A stretch of DNA of 32,353 bases, taken from positions 1 to 32,353 of the forward strand of contig JAPSKP010000032.1 of NCBI GenBank assembly GCA_031181585.1, written 5' to 3'. Shown here piece by piece: positions 23,615 to 30,733 of the stretch. The notes under the pieces were generated by a model. It was not told the DNA's origin. It was given only the letters and a program-made list of their open reading frames with translations, and did not search any database. Made by a program: the position numbers and the translations under genes. Source of the DNA: Lysinibacillus sp. Its GTDB lineage: Bacteria; Bacillota; Bacilli; Bacillales_A; Planococcaceae. Numbering within the stretch: position 1 is the stretch's first letter; each line of letters begins with the position of its first letter.

Positions 23615-24880
23615 ATGGAAGAAGTTGCTCAACAAAAAACTGTCGCGGTGGAAAACGTGCTGATTGCCCATCACTTTTTAAAAGATGTTGTGGTGCATAC
23701 CCCACTTCAAAAAAATGAATATTTGTCCGAAAAGTACGGTGCAACCATTTACTTCAAGCGTGAAGATCTGCAGCATGTACGCTCATTCAAACTGCGCGGG
23801 GCTTATTATAAAATAAAAAAAATTGAGGCAGAGGCACGTGAAAAAGGGATCGTATGTGCAAGTGCCGGCAATCATGCCCAAGGAGTTGCTTATGCATGTG
23901 CACACTTGAAAATCCATGCGAAAATCTTTATGCCGAAAACTACCCCAAAGCAGAAAATTGGCCAAGTTCGCATGTTCGGACGCGATTACGTGGAAATTAT
24001 TCTTGCCGGCGATACATTCGACGATTCAGCAGCTAGTGCTACTGCGTATTGTGATGAGCATGATATGATTTTCATCCATCCATTTGATGACCTAGATGTA
24101 ATAGCTGGGCAAGGCTCAGTAGCTGTTGAAATTATGAATGATATTGAAGAGCCAATTGATTTTATTCTCGGCAGCATCGGAGGAGGCGGCTTGATGGCCG
24201 GGGTTTCTGCTTATGTGAAGAACCTTTCTCCTAAAACTCGTGTAGTAGGTGTAGAGCCCGCGGGCGCAGCGAGCATGAAGGCAGCGTTGTCGAAGGGCGG
24301 ACCTACCTCCCTTGATGGGATTGACAAGTTCGTGGATGGTGCGGCAGTTCAATGTGTAGGTCAAGAGACGTACACTATATGCCAGCATTATTTAGACGAT
24401 GTAATTTCTGTACCAGAGGGAAAAGTATGTACAACTATTTTAGATTTATATAACAAGCATGCAATCGTAGCTGAACCAGCAGGAGCTTTACCTGTAGCAG
24501 CGCTTGATTTTTATGCAGACCAAATTCGAGGCAAATCTGTCGTCCTTATCATTTCGGGAGGAAACAATGATATCGGTCGTATGCAGGAGATCAAAGAGAA
24601 GTCGATGTTATATGAAGGATTGCTATATTACTTCATTGTCAATTTCCCACAGCGTGCCGGTGCTCTTCGCCAATTTTTAACGGAAGTGCTGGGTCCTACA
24701 GATGATATCACACACTTCGAATATACGAAGAAAAATAATAAAGAAAGCGGTCCTGCCATTGTTGGAATCGAAGTACTTAACTGCTCAGACTATCCAGAGC
24801 TCCTTGAACGGATGAAGACAAACGGCTTTGAATATAAAGAAGTAAATAAAGACAGCACTTTATTCGGGCTGCTCATATAA
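23615..24880 (+). CDS. ilvA: Threonine dehydratase, biosynthetic (IlvA)
   Basis: A PLP enzyme that deaminates threonine to 2-oxobutyrate, the first step to isoleucine. 421 residues: a catalytic domain about 1-330 with Lys59 in VRSFKLRGAYY as the PLP Schiff-base residue, SAGNHAQGVAYA for substrate/PLP phosphate-side contacts, SIGGGGLMAGV as the phosphate-binding glycine loop and LIISGGNND near its end. A C-terminal ACT-like regulatory domain, about 335-421, includes LYYFIVNFPQRAGALRQFL and NKDSTLFGLLI, which argues for feedback by isoleucine and against a catabolic TdcB. ATG 23615 has GGAGG 10 bases upstream. Monocistronic, with its own terminator; no ilv genes sit next to it. Confidence 0.94.
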   Translation: MEEVAQQKTVAVENVLIAHHFLKDVVVHTPLQKNEYLSEKYGATIYFKREDLQHVRSFKLRGAYYKIKKIEAEAREKGIVCASAGNHAQGVAYACAHLKIHAKIFMPKTTPKQKIGQVRMFGRDYVEIILAGDTFDDSAASATAYCDEHDMIFIHPFDDLDVIAGQGSVAVEIMNDIEEPIDFILGSIGGGGLMAGVSAYVKNLSPKTRVVGVEPAGAASMKAALSKGGPTSLDGIDKFVDGAAVQCVGQETYTICQHYLDDVISVPEGKVCTTILDLYNKHAIVAEPAGALPVAALDFYADQIRGKSVVLIISGGNNDIGRMQEIKEKSMLYEGLLYYFIVNFPQRAGALRQFLTEVLGPTDDITHFEYTKKNNKESGPAIVGIEVLNCSDYPELLERMKTNGFEYKEVNKDSTLFGLLI

Positions 24881-24885
24881 AAAGT

Positions 24886-24911
24886 TCCCCCTGCCATATA
24901 GGGGGTTTTTT
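24886..24911 (+). terminator. Terminator of ilvA
   Basis: CCCCCT and AGGGGG pair around a 7-base loop, followed by six T, 6 bases after the ilvA stop. Confidence 0.95.
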
Positions 24912-24922
24912 GATGGGCCTTT

Positions 24923-24984
24923 ATTTTATCAGCGATTTTTACGCATTTACCGGCGATTCTACTCATTTTATCAGCGGATTTTCA
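24923..24984. repeat. Three imperfect tandem repeats of 20-22 bp
   Basis: Three head-to-tail copies start with ATTT at 24923, 24945 and 24965: ATTTTATCAGCGATTTTTAC.., ATTTACCGGCGATTCTACTC, ATTTTATCAGCGGATTTTCA. The shared core is ATTT-(T)A-C-GCG-ATT. They lie just after the ilvA terminator, outside genes. Probably a dispersed intergenic repeat; function unknown. Confidence 0.6.
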
Positions 24985-25303
24985 AATAGCGTTATTCTAT
25001 CCATAACCTATGCCATGAAACTGAGTTCTCCTGCAATATAAATAAAACATCTATTTAACTTGTAACATTATTTGTCCTACTGCCAGAAACCCTGTGCGTA
25101 TGACAGATAACCGTCGTTATTACCTACTCTCTACCAGTGCGGCAGTTTCTCTGCAAAATGGTCAAAGTGAAAATTTTGGCGAAATTTATTTCCCGGGTAA
25201 TTATTCCATTTCCCCGGTTCTTCATTATTCGCCAATTCCTGCACATGAGAAAAACTTGGCACAAATGTCCGAACAATTCTATACTGCACTTTCTTACCTA
25301 TTC
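24985..25303. other. Intergenic region between ilvA and the ABC importer, no supported gene
   Basis: An open frame from GTG 25094 runs through the ABC terminator into the ATPase gene. It has no ribosome site and no family-like features, so I leave it out. No other structure was seen. Confidence 0.5.
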
Positions 25304-25332
25304 AAAAAAGCGTCCTATCAGTTAGGACGCTT
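25304..25332 (-). terminator. Terminator of the ABC importer operon
   Basis: On the minus strand, AAGCGTCCTA pairs with TAGGACGCTT (10 bp, 5-base loop), followed by a T-run. It lies 15 bases after the ATPase stop. Confidence 0.95.
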
Positions 25333-25346
25333 GCATACCATATTTA

Positions 25347-26141
25347 TTACCCTAATAATGCACGGTCTGAATTCATCTTTTCCCCGCGGATGTGCTCGAA
25401 TTCCGCCATCAAATCTGGAATAGTCAGCCCCGGCTTTTTGTCTTCGCCGACTTCTAGAATAATCTGGCCTTTATCCATCATGATCAGGCCATTTCCAAGA
25501 TCAAGGGCTTGCTGCATATTGTGTGTAACCATTAATGTAGTTAAATTATCTGCTTCGACAAGCTCTTTCGTTAATTTTGTAATTAAATCTGCTCGTGAAG
25601 GGTCAAGGGCTGCCGTATGTTCATCCAGCAAAAGGATAGATGGCTTTGTAAATGTTGCCATTAATAAGCTCAATGCCTGACGTTCGCCTCCAGATAACAG
25701 ACCAACTTTAGCTGTTAGACGGTTTTCCAAGTTTAGGTGAAGCCGCTCCAAAGAAGTGCGGAAAAAGTCGCGGCGCTTTTTATCCACCCCAAATCGGAGA
25801 CCACGCTTTTGATTGCGTGAATACGCAATCGCAAGATTTTCTTCAATCGTCATAGCCGGAGCTGTACCAGCCATCGGATCTTGAAACACACGACCAATAA
25901 AATGGGAACGCTTATATTCTGGAAGTCTTGTTACATCATTGTTATCAATCATAACGGATCCAAAGTCCGGCGTAAGAGCACCGGAAATCATATTCATCAT
26001 TGTCGATTTCCCTGCACCATTACTCCCAATGATTGTAACAAAGTCACCAGATGCTAGACGAAGGTTAATATTTTCCAGGGCCACCTTTTCATCAGGAGTT
26101 CCTTCATTGAAAATTTTGTTGATTTTATCTAATTTAAGCAA
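25347..26141 (-). CDS. ABC importer ATP-binding protein
   Basis: 264-residue ATPase of a three-gene importer. Walker A GSNGAGKST (39-47), Q-loop in FQDPMAG, signature LSGGERQ (149-155), Walker B ILLLDEH (169-175) with the catalytic-site glutamate, and the switch histidine in VTHNMQQ are all intact. It belongs with the ATPases that accompany ABC_sub_bind-type binding proteins. The start is TTG 26141, with AGGAGG 8 bases upstream; it overlaps the permease gene by 8 bases, which points to coupled translation. The final ten residues run on past the usual fold end. Confidence 0.92.
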   Translation of the reverse strand: MLKLDKINKIFNEGTPDEKVALENINLRLASGDFVTIIGSNGAGKSTMMNMISGALTPDFGSVMIDNNDVTRLPEYKRSHFIGRVFQDPMAGTAPAMTIEENLAIAYSRNQKRGLRFGVDKKRRDFFRTSLERLHLNLENRLTAKVGLLSGGERQALSLLMATFTKPSILLLDEHTAALDPSRADLITKLTKELVEADNLTTLMVTHNMQQALDLGNGLIMMDKGQIILEVGEDKKPGLTIPDLMAEFEHIRGEKMNSDRALLG

Positions 26142-27171
26142 GCGGGTTGCCTCCTTGCTTTACAGGTGCCGGTATATGTGCAGCATTTCGTTCTGCAATA
26201 CGCTTCGCCTTTCTCTTTTTTTCTTTCTGTTTATCTAACATTTGAGGCGCCACTAATGCCAAAATAACGATGAATGCTGTAATTAGTTTCATATCGCCTG
26301 TATCCAGGAAGTCAATACGCAGTGCAAATGCATAAATCATTCGGTAAATAATAGCTCCAGCTACTACTGCAAATGTCGTGCGCACAATCGTTTTCGTTCC
26401 GAAGATTGCTTCTCCAATAATAACTGAGGCAAGCCCGATTACGATCATCCCCACACCCATTTGAATATCGGAAAATTTCGAGTACTGAGCAATGAGTGCC
26501 CCTGCAAACGCGACCATCGCATTCGACAAGCCAAGCCCTAAAATAATCAATCCATCCGTATTGGCAGAAAAGCTGCGAATCATTCGTTTGTTATCACCCG
26601 TGGCTCGGATTGCCAGACCGACTTCTGTCTTTAAGAACCAGTCAGCAATAAACTTAATGATTATCGTAATAACAAGAACGACTAACACAGTCCCATATGT
26701 TGTAGGTACTGACTCAAGGCCCGTTGCGCGAAGCATATTACTGATAGCTTCATCAATGCCCAGGCTGCTCCAGAAGCTCTGGAACATAGTAAAAATAGTA
26801 TCCGTATTCAGCAGCGGTACGTTCGATACGCCCGCTCCCCCATCACGCGTCATCCCCATAATCCGTAAGTTAATGGAATACAATGCAATCATCATTAAAA
26901 TCCCTGATAACAGCGGATTTATCTTTCCTTTTGTGTGTAAAAGTCCTGTCATACATCCTGCAATAAATCCAGCTACTATTGCGACCAATGTAGCAACGAT
27001 CGGGTTATAACCAAGCACGATCATCATCGCTGCTGTGGCTGCACCTGTTACAAAGCTACCATCAACCGTTAAATCCGGAAAATCCAACACTCGGAATGTC
27101 AAATACACTCCGAGCGCCATAATTGCATAGATGATCCCTTGCTCAACAGAACCAAATAGAGCTGTAAACAT
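26134..27171 (-). CDS. ABC importer permease (BPD_transp_2 type)
   Basis: 345-residue membrane protein with about nine hydrophobic helices (for example 12-30, 45-72, 90-105, 168-185, 205-232, 240-262, 283-303). The segments GVYLTFRVLDFPDLTVDGSF near the N-terminus, ATGDNKRMIRSF and GLGLSNAMVAFAGALIAQYS fit the branched-chain/ribose-type permease family paired with ABC_sub_bind lipoproteins. The C-terminal tail is very basic (KEKKRKAKRIAERN) and cytoplasmic. ATG 27171 has a GGGGATG site upstream; it is 19 bases after the binding-protein gene. Confidence 0.9.
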   Translation of the reverse strand: MFTALFGSVEQGIIYAIMALGVYLTFRVLDFPDLTVDGSFVTGAATAAMMIVLGYNPIVATLVAIVAGFIAGCMTGLLHTKGKINPLLSGILMMIALYSINLRIMGMTRDGGAGVSNVPLLNTDTIFTMFQSFWSSLGIDEAISNMLRATGLESVPTTYGTVLVVLVITIIIKFIADWFLKTEVGLAIRATGDNKRMIRSFSANTDGLIILGLGLSNAMVAFAGALIAQYSKFSDIQMGVGMIVIGLASVIIGEAIFGTKTIVRTTFAVVAGAIIYRMIYAFALRIDFLDTGDMKLITAFIVILALVAPQMLDKQKEKKRKAKRIAERNAAHIPAPVKQGGNPLA

Positions 27172-27190
27172 GTTGAATCATCCCCTTTTA

Positions 27191-28198
27191 TTATTCACTA
27201 ATCTCTGCGTTCCAAGATTCTTTCACTTCAAGCCCTAGGTTCTCTGCAGCCGCTTTATTAATTACCAGCTTCAGATTACCAGGGTATGTTGCCGGAATTT
27301 CACCTGGAGATTTTCCTTCTTTCAGGATTTGAACTGCTTTTTCTCCTGCCTCATAGCCGATGTCGAAATATTCAAAACCGTAAGCACCTAGACCACCACG
27401 CGCTACAGAATCCATTTCTCCTACCATCAATGGCAATTTATTGGCATTTGCTACGTCGATGACCGACTCAAGTGCTGATACAACCGTATTGTCTGTGATG
27501 ATATATAGAGAATCGACTTTACCAAGCAATGATTCTGTTGCCTGCTTTACTTCGGCAGATGTCGATACAGCTGCTTCCACCAATTCAATTCCTTCTGCTT
27601 CAAGCGCTTCCTTTACTTGCTCCACTTGTGCAATTGAGTTTTGCTCACCTGTGTTATACACCGTACCTACTTTTTCTGCGCCAAGCTCATCCTTTAAAAA
27701 TGTAACTGTATTAGCGATTGTATCAGGATGCAGGTCAACTGTTCCCGTTACGTTACCACCCGGTGCCTCCATAGATGTCACTAATTCGGCCCCAACCGCA
27801 TCTGTTACCGATGTAAAAATGATTGGAATATCAGCTGTCGCAGATTTTGCAGCTTGGGCAGATGGTGTAGAGTTTGCGAAGATTAAATCAACCCCATCAC
27901 CCACTAATTTTTGAGCAATAGTAACAGTTTGACTACTGTCACCGCTTGCTGAATTAAATTGATACTCCACTTCAAGTCCTGCATCTTCAAGTGCCTTTTG
28001 GAATCCTTCATATGCTGCATCAAGTGATGGGTGCTCTACAATTTGCGTTACCCCAATGACATATTTCTCTGTATTATCAGAAGATGATCCTGTCTTCTCC
28101 TGATCAGTCGCAGAATCTGAATCACCACCGCATCCCGCAAGCATTAAAGCAAGTGCAGCCGATGATAAAAATGAAACTTTCTTCCATGTTAATGCCAT
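27191..28198 (-). CDS. ABC importer substrate-binding lipoprotein (ABC_sub_bind family, TrpX-like)
   Basis: 335-residue lipoprotein of the PF04392 family. It has a signal peptide with lipobox LAGC (Cys23 is the lipidated residue), then a Ser/Asp-rich linker (24-43), then the two-lobed binding domain from YVIGVTQIVEHPSLDAAYEG. The PSAQAAKSATADIPIIFTSVTDAVGA and GEMDSVARGGLGAYGFEYFDIG blocks are typical of the family that includes tryptophan/tyrosine importers. With the permease and ATPase it forms one operon. The substrate is not shown by sequence; the neighbouring Trp T-box and trp genes make tryptophan or an indole-type precursor a reasonable guess. ATG 28198 has AGGGGGA upstream. Confidence 0.88.
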   Translation of the reverse strand: MALTWKKVSFLSSAALALMLAGCGGDSDSATDQEKTGSSSDNTEKYVIGVTQIVEHPSLDAAYEGFQKALEDAGLEVEYQFNSASGDSSQTVTIAQKLVGDGVDLIFANSTPSAQAAKSATADIPIIFTSVTDAVGAELVTSMEAPGGNVTGTVDLHPDTIANTVTFLKDELGAEKVGTVYNTGEQNSIAQVEQVKEALEAEGIELVEAAVSTSAEVKQATESLLGKVDSLYIITDNTVVSALESVIDVANANKLPLMVGEMDSVARGGLGAYGFEYFDIGYEAGEKAVQILKEGKSPGEIPATYPGNLKLVINKAAAENLGLEVKESWNAEISE

Positions 28199-28476
28199 TC
28201 TAAAGTCCCCCTAGAACTATTTCTCTATTTTATGCTTTACCGATTCAACTTGCCAAAGTGTGAATGTATCGCTATCTTACATGCATATTTTCAGATAGTC
28301 AATAAGATTATGAATTTTCAGATTAGATAGCATTACTCATTGTTTATTTAATTAATATTTTTATGCTATATAAAATGTAAAAAATAAAAAAAGAATATTT
28401 TTTTATCAAAATAATATTTTGTCAATTTTCTAAAAATTAATAATAGAACAATTAATTTTGAATGATTTTCTGTTAT
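28199..28476. other. AT-rich divergent promoter region between the ABC operon and queT
   Basis: Very AT-rich. It holds the promoter of the minus-strand ABC operon, which I cannot place with confidence. No T-box or other riboswitch fold was seen before the binding-protein gene. Confidence 0.4.
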
Positions 28477-28505
28477 TTGACGCCCCGCTTCTGCTATATT
28501 AAAAT
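28477..28505 (+). promoter_or_regulatory. Sigma-A promoter of queT
   Basis: TTGACG (28477-28482), exactly 17 bases, then TAAAAT (28500-28505). Transcription would start about 7 bases later, just ahead of the riboswitch aptamer. Confidence 0.85.
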
Positions 28506-28523
28506 ATTACTCTGTGCTAAAAA

Positions 28524-28566
28524 CACGTGGTTCGCAACCATCCCACGTAAAAAAACTAGGAGGAAT
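28524..28566 (+). ncRNA. PreQ1-I riboswitch controlling queT
   Basis: ACGTGG (28525-28530) and CCACGT (28543-28548) form P1, the loop is TTCGCAACCATC, and the A-rich tail AAAAAAACTA leads directly into AGGAGG. This is the compact H-type pseudoknot layout of the class I preQ1 riboswitch. Because the tail holds or abuts the Shine-Dalgarno sequence, ligand binding should block ribosome access to queT. The downstream gene being a queuosine-precursor transporter confirms the call. Confidence 0.88.
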
Positions 28567-28571
28567 TTCAT

Positions 28572-29057
28572 ATGAAAGTTAAGTTTTTAGCGACAAGTGC
28601 CATTATTGCTGCGCTTTATATTGTCATCACAATGGTCTTTTCTGCAATTAGCTTCGGGCAAGTACAATTCCGCCTTGCAGAAATTTTTAATCATTTGATT
28701 GCCTTTAATCCGCGCTATATGGTCGGCGTCGTATTGGGTGTATTTATTTCAAACTCCCTCTTTTCTACAATCGGTATCCTAGATGTCATCTTTGGCGTTG
28801 GGCACACACTGATTACGCTCGGACTATTCATTCTTATTTGTAAATACGTCAAAAATATATGGGCTCGTCTCATCATTAATACGTTCTTATTTACATTTAC
28901 AATGTTCATTATTGCTTTTGAGCTGAATCTAGCCCTGGAGCTTCCTTTCTGGGAAACTTGGCTATTCTGCGCGATTGGTGAATTTGTCGTATTGGCAATT
29001 GGTACACCGATTATGTACCTATTAAACAGCCGTTTACACTTCAAAAAGTTAATTTAA
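28572..29057 (+). CDS. queT: Queuosine precursor transporter QueT
   Basis: 161-residue membrane protein of the QueT family, energy-coupling-factor S-component-like proteins predicted to import preQ1 or queuine for queuosine tRNA modification. Five to six hydrophobic helices are visible: about 5-25, 40-62, 67-90, 95-118 and 130-152. Family blocks are FRLAEIFNHLIAFNP and GDVIF-like LDVIFGVGHTLITL, where charged and polar residues line the substrate site. ATG 28572 follows AGGAGG that is sequestered by the preQ1 riboswitch. It has its own promoter and terminator. Confidence 0.9.
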   Translation: MKVKFLATSAIIAALYIVITMVFSAISFGQVQFRLAEIFNHLIAFNPRYMVGVVLGVFISNSLFSTIGILDVIFGVGHTLITLGLFILICKYVKNIWARLIINTFLFTFTMFIIAFELNLALELPFWETWLFCAIGEFVVLAIGTPIMYLLNSRLHFKKLI

Positions 29058-29114
29058 TATAAATTAATGAAAGGGGTTATTCCTGAGCGCCCTATGTGCT
29101 ATGCCCCTAGCTGA

Positions 29115-29148
29115 ACGAGTGGTTCTATTTTAGAGCCGCTCGTTTTTT
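29115..29148 (+). terminator. Terminator of queT
   Basis: ACGAGTGGTTC pairs with GAGCCGCTCGT (two G-U pairs) and is followed by a T-run. Confidence 0.9.
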
Positions 29149-29172
29149 ATAGCCCTATATTTTCTGAAAATA

Positions 29173-29201
29173 TTGACTTATCGCCATTTACCCCTTACAA
29201 T
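29173..29201 (+). promoter_or_regulatory. Sigma-A promoter of the trp operon leader
   Basis: TTGACT (29173-29178), exactly 17 bases, then TACAAT (29196-29201). Transcription should start near 29208, giving a leader of about 340 nt before the first gene. Confidence 0.9.
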
Positions 29202-29207
29202 TACGTT

Positions 29208-29523
29208 AATTCATTCGTTCGGACTGGTTGAAGGTTGCGGAGAGCCGCAATCGCCATGCGAGCAGAGTTGAGAATAGCCGAGTAAATTGATGAATAAGAA
29301 GAGTAGCAGGATGCAAGACGTTTAGAGAGCACGTGGCTGGTGGGAACGTGTCGTTTTCTCCTGTGAATGGGCCTTAGGAGAGCCATCAGCATAAGTTGAT
29401 GGACGGGATCTCCCACGTTACGGGATTCAAGAGGGAGCGGTATGCTCCAATCTGAGGTGGCAACGCGGTTATTCAATCGTCCTCTACAAAAAGTTCAGAC
29501 TTTTTGTAGAGGACTTTTTTATT
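29208..29523 (+). ncRNA. Tryptophan T-box riboswitch (leader of the trp operon)
   Basis: Typical T-box parts appear in order: GAATAAGAAGAGTAGCAG at the base of Stem I (29292-29309), AGAGAGC (29324) and GCTGGTGGGAA (29336) in the apical part, the specifier loop GAA-TGG-GCC with codon UGG (29368-29370) for tRNA-Trp, a CCATCA / TTGATGG hairpin, and the T-box GAGGTGGCAACGCGG (29454-29468). Its UGGC (29458-29461) matches the GCCA end of a tRNA with discriminator G, as in tRNA-Trp. GAGG of the T-box can pair with CCTC of the terminator 5' arm, making the antiterminator. The terminator at 29479-29523 has a 16-bp stem, GTCCTCTACAAAAAGT, then a T-run. A TTGCGG/CCGCAA hairpin sits before Stem I. Confidence 0.95.
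29479..29523 (+). terminator. Regulated terminator of the Trp T-box
   Basis: Perfect 16-bp stem with a TCAG loop, followed by seven T. It is mutually exclusive with the antiterminator formed when uncharged tRNA-Trp binds. It lies 24 bases before the first trp start codon. Confidence 0.93.
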
Positions 29524-29546
29524 TTTAGAAGAGTGGAGTGGAGCAT

Positions 29547-30728
29547 ATGATCAAGCAAAGCGTACGTACGACCATTAAAAAAATAAACGGTGATTGCTTA
29601 ACACCGGTATTAATCTTCAAGCGTCTGCAAGGAAAGCGGAAGTTTTTATTAGAAAGCTCTGCAAAGCATGAAACAACTGGACGCTATTCCTTCATTGGAG
29701 CAAATCCTCGAAAAACATATACAGGTTCGAATAGGACTCTTACTGAGTATTCGCATCATACAAACAAAAGTTATAGCTATGATGGGGACCTAGTCAATCT
29801 GCTGAAGCAGGTCATGCCCCGCATTTCAACAAATACGGACTATCCTTTTACAGGCGGGGCCATCGGTTATATTCGCTTTAATCGGGAGCAAGGAGATATT
29901 CCTGCTGTAAACTTCCATGTATACGACACAATTATCATATTTGATCATGTCACTGATGACTTGACTATCATCCATACGAATATTGAGGCGGAGTTGAATG
30001 AGCCCAACATCGATGAAATTATTCATCAGATCATAAACGCTCAGCCTCTATCATCACAGGAGTTTTCGCTCGGTCTTTTTACAGAGCAAACGTCAAAAGA
30101 AGAATTTTCACGCCAAGTTGAACAAGCACAAAACGTGATTGCCTCTGGGAATGCAAAAGAGATTGTATTATCACGCAGGCTACTGGCTGATTTTTCTGGT
30201 GATGCTTTTTCTCTTTATCGGGATTTACGGGTAAAGCTTTCATCCCCCTATCTGTATTACATCGAATTCGGTGACCATATAGTGATTGGCGCTTCACCTA
30301 CCAATGTAGTGAGCGTACATGACAACTTAGTAAAAACAAATACGGCAACCAATATACAGAACGTTTGTATAAAGGATTCCATCCAGCAAGAGAACGGCTT
30401 CATGTCAGGTGTGCTTTCCCCTGCCCTTCATGCCATTGACGCATTAACACATCTATTGCCGGCTGACACAGTAACCGGTGAATCGAGACAGCAGGCTGAA
30501 CAGGCGATTCAGAAAATTGAACAGAAGCAGCGTGTACTTTATGGCGGAGCGATCGGCTATATCGGCTTCAATGGACAAATTGACTTTGCTCTCGCCTCAC
30601 GCACATTACTTTTGCAAGGTGACAAGGCCCTAACAGAGGTCGGCGCTAAGGTGACGGAAAAAAGTATTGGTTCAGACCTATATGAGCGTTCAAACGTCGA
30701 GCTATTTTCAGAAATGGGGAGAGGATAA
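29547..30728 (+). CDS. trpE: TrpE-like protein lacking core catalytic segments (degenerate anthranilate synthase component I)
   Basis: The ORF is intact and in the trpE position, but is only 393 residues from ATG 29547 (GGAG 8 bases upstream; a GTG at 29538 is the other option), against about 460-515 for TrpE. Kept motifs: FLLES (33-37) and RYSFIG (46-51) of the tryptophan-binding region, FTGGAIGY (101-108), EIVLSRR (205-211), SPYLYY (233-238), IVIGASP (245-251), YGGAIGYIGFNG (332-343). Missing: about 50 residues after LVKTN (261-265), which should hold PIAGT-RG, the HxMLVDLxRND metal/chorismate block and SHVMH. GTxSGAPK has become DTVTGESR (307-314), and the C-terminal PExExxE is SDLYERSN. 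It should not make anthranilate. No partner trpG follows. A PabB or isochorismate synthase would also need the lost residues. Confidence 0.82.
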   Translation: MIKQSVRTTIKKINGDCLTPVLIFKRLQGKRKFLLESSAKHETTGRYSFIGANPRKTYTGSNRTLTEYSHHTNKSYSYDGDLVNLLKQVMPRISTNTDYPFTGGAIGYIRFNREQGDIPAVNFHVYDTIIIFDHVTDDLTIIHTNIEAELNEPNIDEIIHQIINAQPLSSQEFSLGLFTEQTSKEEFSRQVEQAQNVIASGNAKEIVLSRRLLADFSGDAFSLYRDLRVKLSSPYLYYIEFGDHIVIGASPTNVVSVHDNLVKTNTATNIQNVCIKDSIQQENGFMSGVLSPALHAIDALTHLLPADTVTGESRQQAEQAIQKIEQKQRVLYGGAIGYIGFNGQIDFALASRTLLLQGDKALTEVGAKVTEKSIGSDLYERSNVELFSEMGRG

Positions 30729-30733
30729 AAACA

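Noticed and set aside
25094-25423. Open frame of 109 codons on the plus strand after ilvA
   Set aside because: No ribosome site; it crosses the ABC terminator and enters the ATPase gene on the opposite strand; no family features.
30290-30440. Sequencing frameshift as the cause of the missing TrpE core
   Set aside because: The frame is continuous and TrpE-like on both sides of the gap; a frameshift would not remove about 50 residues while keeping phase. A collapsed assembly or true deletion remains possible.
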